A stretch of 64,000 nucleotides of DNA from JACNKV01 sp964422145 (lineage in GTDB: Bacteria > Fidelibacterota > Marinisomatia > Marinisomatales > JACNKV01), in the NCBI GenBank assembly GCA_964422145.1, contig CAYQZV010000002.1, positions 124,001-188,000 of the forward strand, written 5' to 3'. This document shows positions 63,848 through 64,000 of the stretch, one piece after another. The position numbers were made by a program, and so were the translations under genes. A model generated the notes under the pieces. It made no database searches and was not told the DNA's origin. It saw only the letters and a list, made by a program, of their open reading frames with translations. How positions within the stretch are numbered: the stretch's first letter is position 1; each line of letters starts with the position of its first letter.

Positions 63848-64000
63848 TATTGCCCAGGAGTTGAATCAGCTACTTGATAGTAAAATTTTTCTATTCCTGA
63901 TGGGTTTAAATCAATTTGATGATCATTTTCAACAAGCTCACCCGGTTTCCCGGGTCGTTTTACAAACAAATCCATATTATCCGGAATTCCAGGGGGTATT
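63847..64000 (-). CDS. Multi-ubiquitin-like protein, C-terminal end (runs off the right edge)
   Basis: A minus-strand frame enters from the edge and stops at TAA (63847-63849), one base overlapping the E2 start. The last 50 residues include NMDLFVKRPGKPGEL and DLNPSGIEKFYYQVADS, matching the end of a ubiquitin-like fold in the multi-ubiquitin family. The final residues are STPGQ, not a terminal di-Gly. The number of ubiquitin-like domains cannot be seen. Confidence 0.7.
   Translation of the reverse strand, partial: IPPGIPDNMDLFVKRPGKPGELVENDHQIDLNPSGIEKFYYQVADSTPGQ

Noticed and set aside
1..64000. tRNA, rRNA, CRISPR arrays and insertion sequences
   Set aside because: I read the intergenic gaps on both strands and saw no cloverleaf candidate, no regularly spaced repeats and no transposase-like gene.

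Overview
The window comes from a Gram-negative-type bacterium of the Fibrobacterota-Chlorobiota-Bacteroidota (FCB) neighbourhood, probably a Marinimicrobia- or Ignavibacteria-like lineage. The evidence is a TonB-dependent receptor with a carboxypeptidase-like N-terminal domain, several lipoproteins, and a large secreted protein that ends in an 'NYPNPFNPTTTIEYDVP'-type sorting domain. The lineage is inferred; no rRNA or tRNA gene is present to fix it.

Left part (1-27.6 kb, ordinary genome). It holds a partial transketolase and ribulose-phosphate epimerase, a LOG-family protein and 3-methyladenine glycosylase I. These are followed by a pabA-pabB-pabC folate cluster and a TetR/TonB-receptor/HmuY-like lipoprotein operon. 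Next is an M28 peptidase with two membrane proteins, then a TetR-controlled beta-oxidation operon (FadE-, FadA- and FadN-like) and a second acyl-CoA dehydrogenase. A Na/Pi cotransporter with PhoU, a glycosyltransferase, an OFA-type MFS transporter, an exported MsrB-MsrA fusion, a PAS-GGDEF cyclase and GreA complete this part.

Middle part (27.8-42.4 kb). Six genes on the minus strand form one envelope-transport operon: TetR, MMPL/RND, ABC ATPase, ABC permease, LolA-like protein and outer-membrane barrel. A tightly overlapping plus-strand set follows: unknown protein, thiamine pyrophosphokinase, sodium:solute symporter, CYTH phosphatase and a second Na/Pi-PhoU protein. Class II aldolase and a phosphofructokinase with pyrophosphate-type residues come next.

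Metabolic island (42.5-54.1 kb, plus strand). It contains acetoacetate-CoA ligase, a CitD-CitE fusion, an SLC13-type anion transporter and an FmdE-like protein. A compact operon follows: XRE-cupin regulator, a KamA-family radical SAM aminomutase with a changed side-chain pocket, a PcaIJ-like CoA-transferase, a class III aminotransferase and a PcaF-like thiolase. Read together, the operon suggests that a 2-amino acid is isomerised to a 3-amino acid, transaminated to a 3-oxoacid, activated with CoA and thiolysed. I found no name for this combination and treat it as a candidate new catabolic route.

Accessory region (54.1-64 kb, minus strand, visibly richer in A+T). It begins with a DUF5343-like protein paired with a Swt1-like HEPN protein. 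Two secreted proteins with apparently related N-termini and a propeller-type lipoprotein follow. At the right edge is a bacterial ubiquitin-like conjugation operon: multi-ubiquitin protein (cut by the window edge), Prok-E2-like protein, JAMM-E1 fusion and a Cys-rich DUF6527-like protein. This looks like a defence or accessory island.
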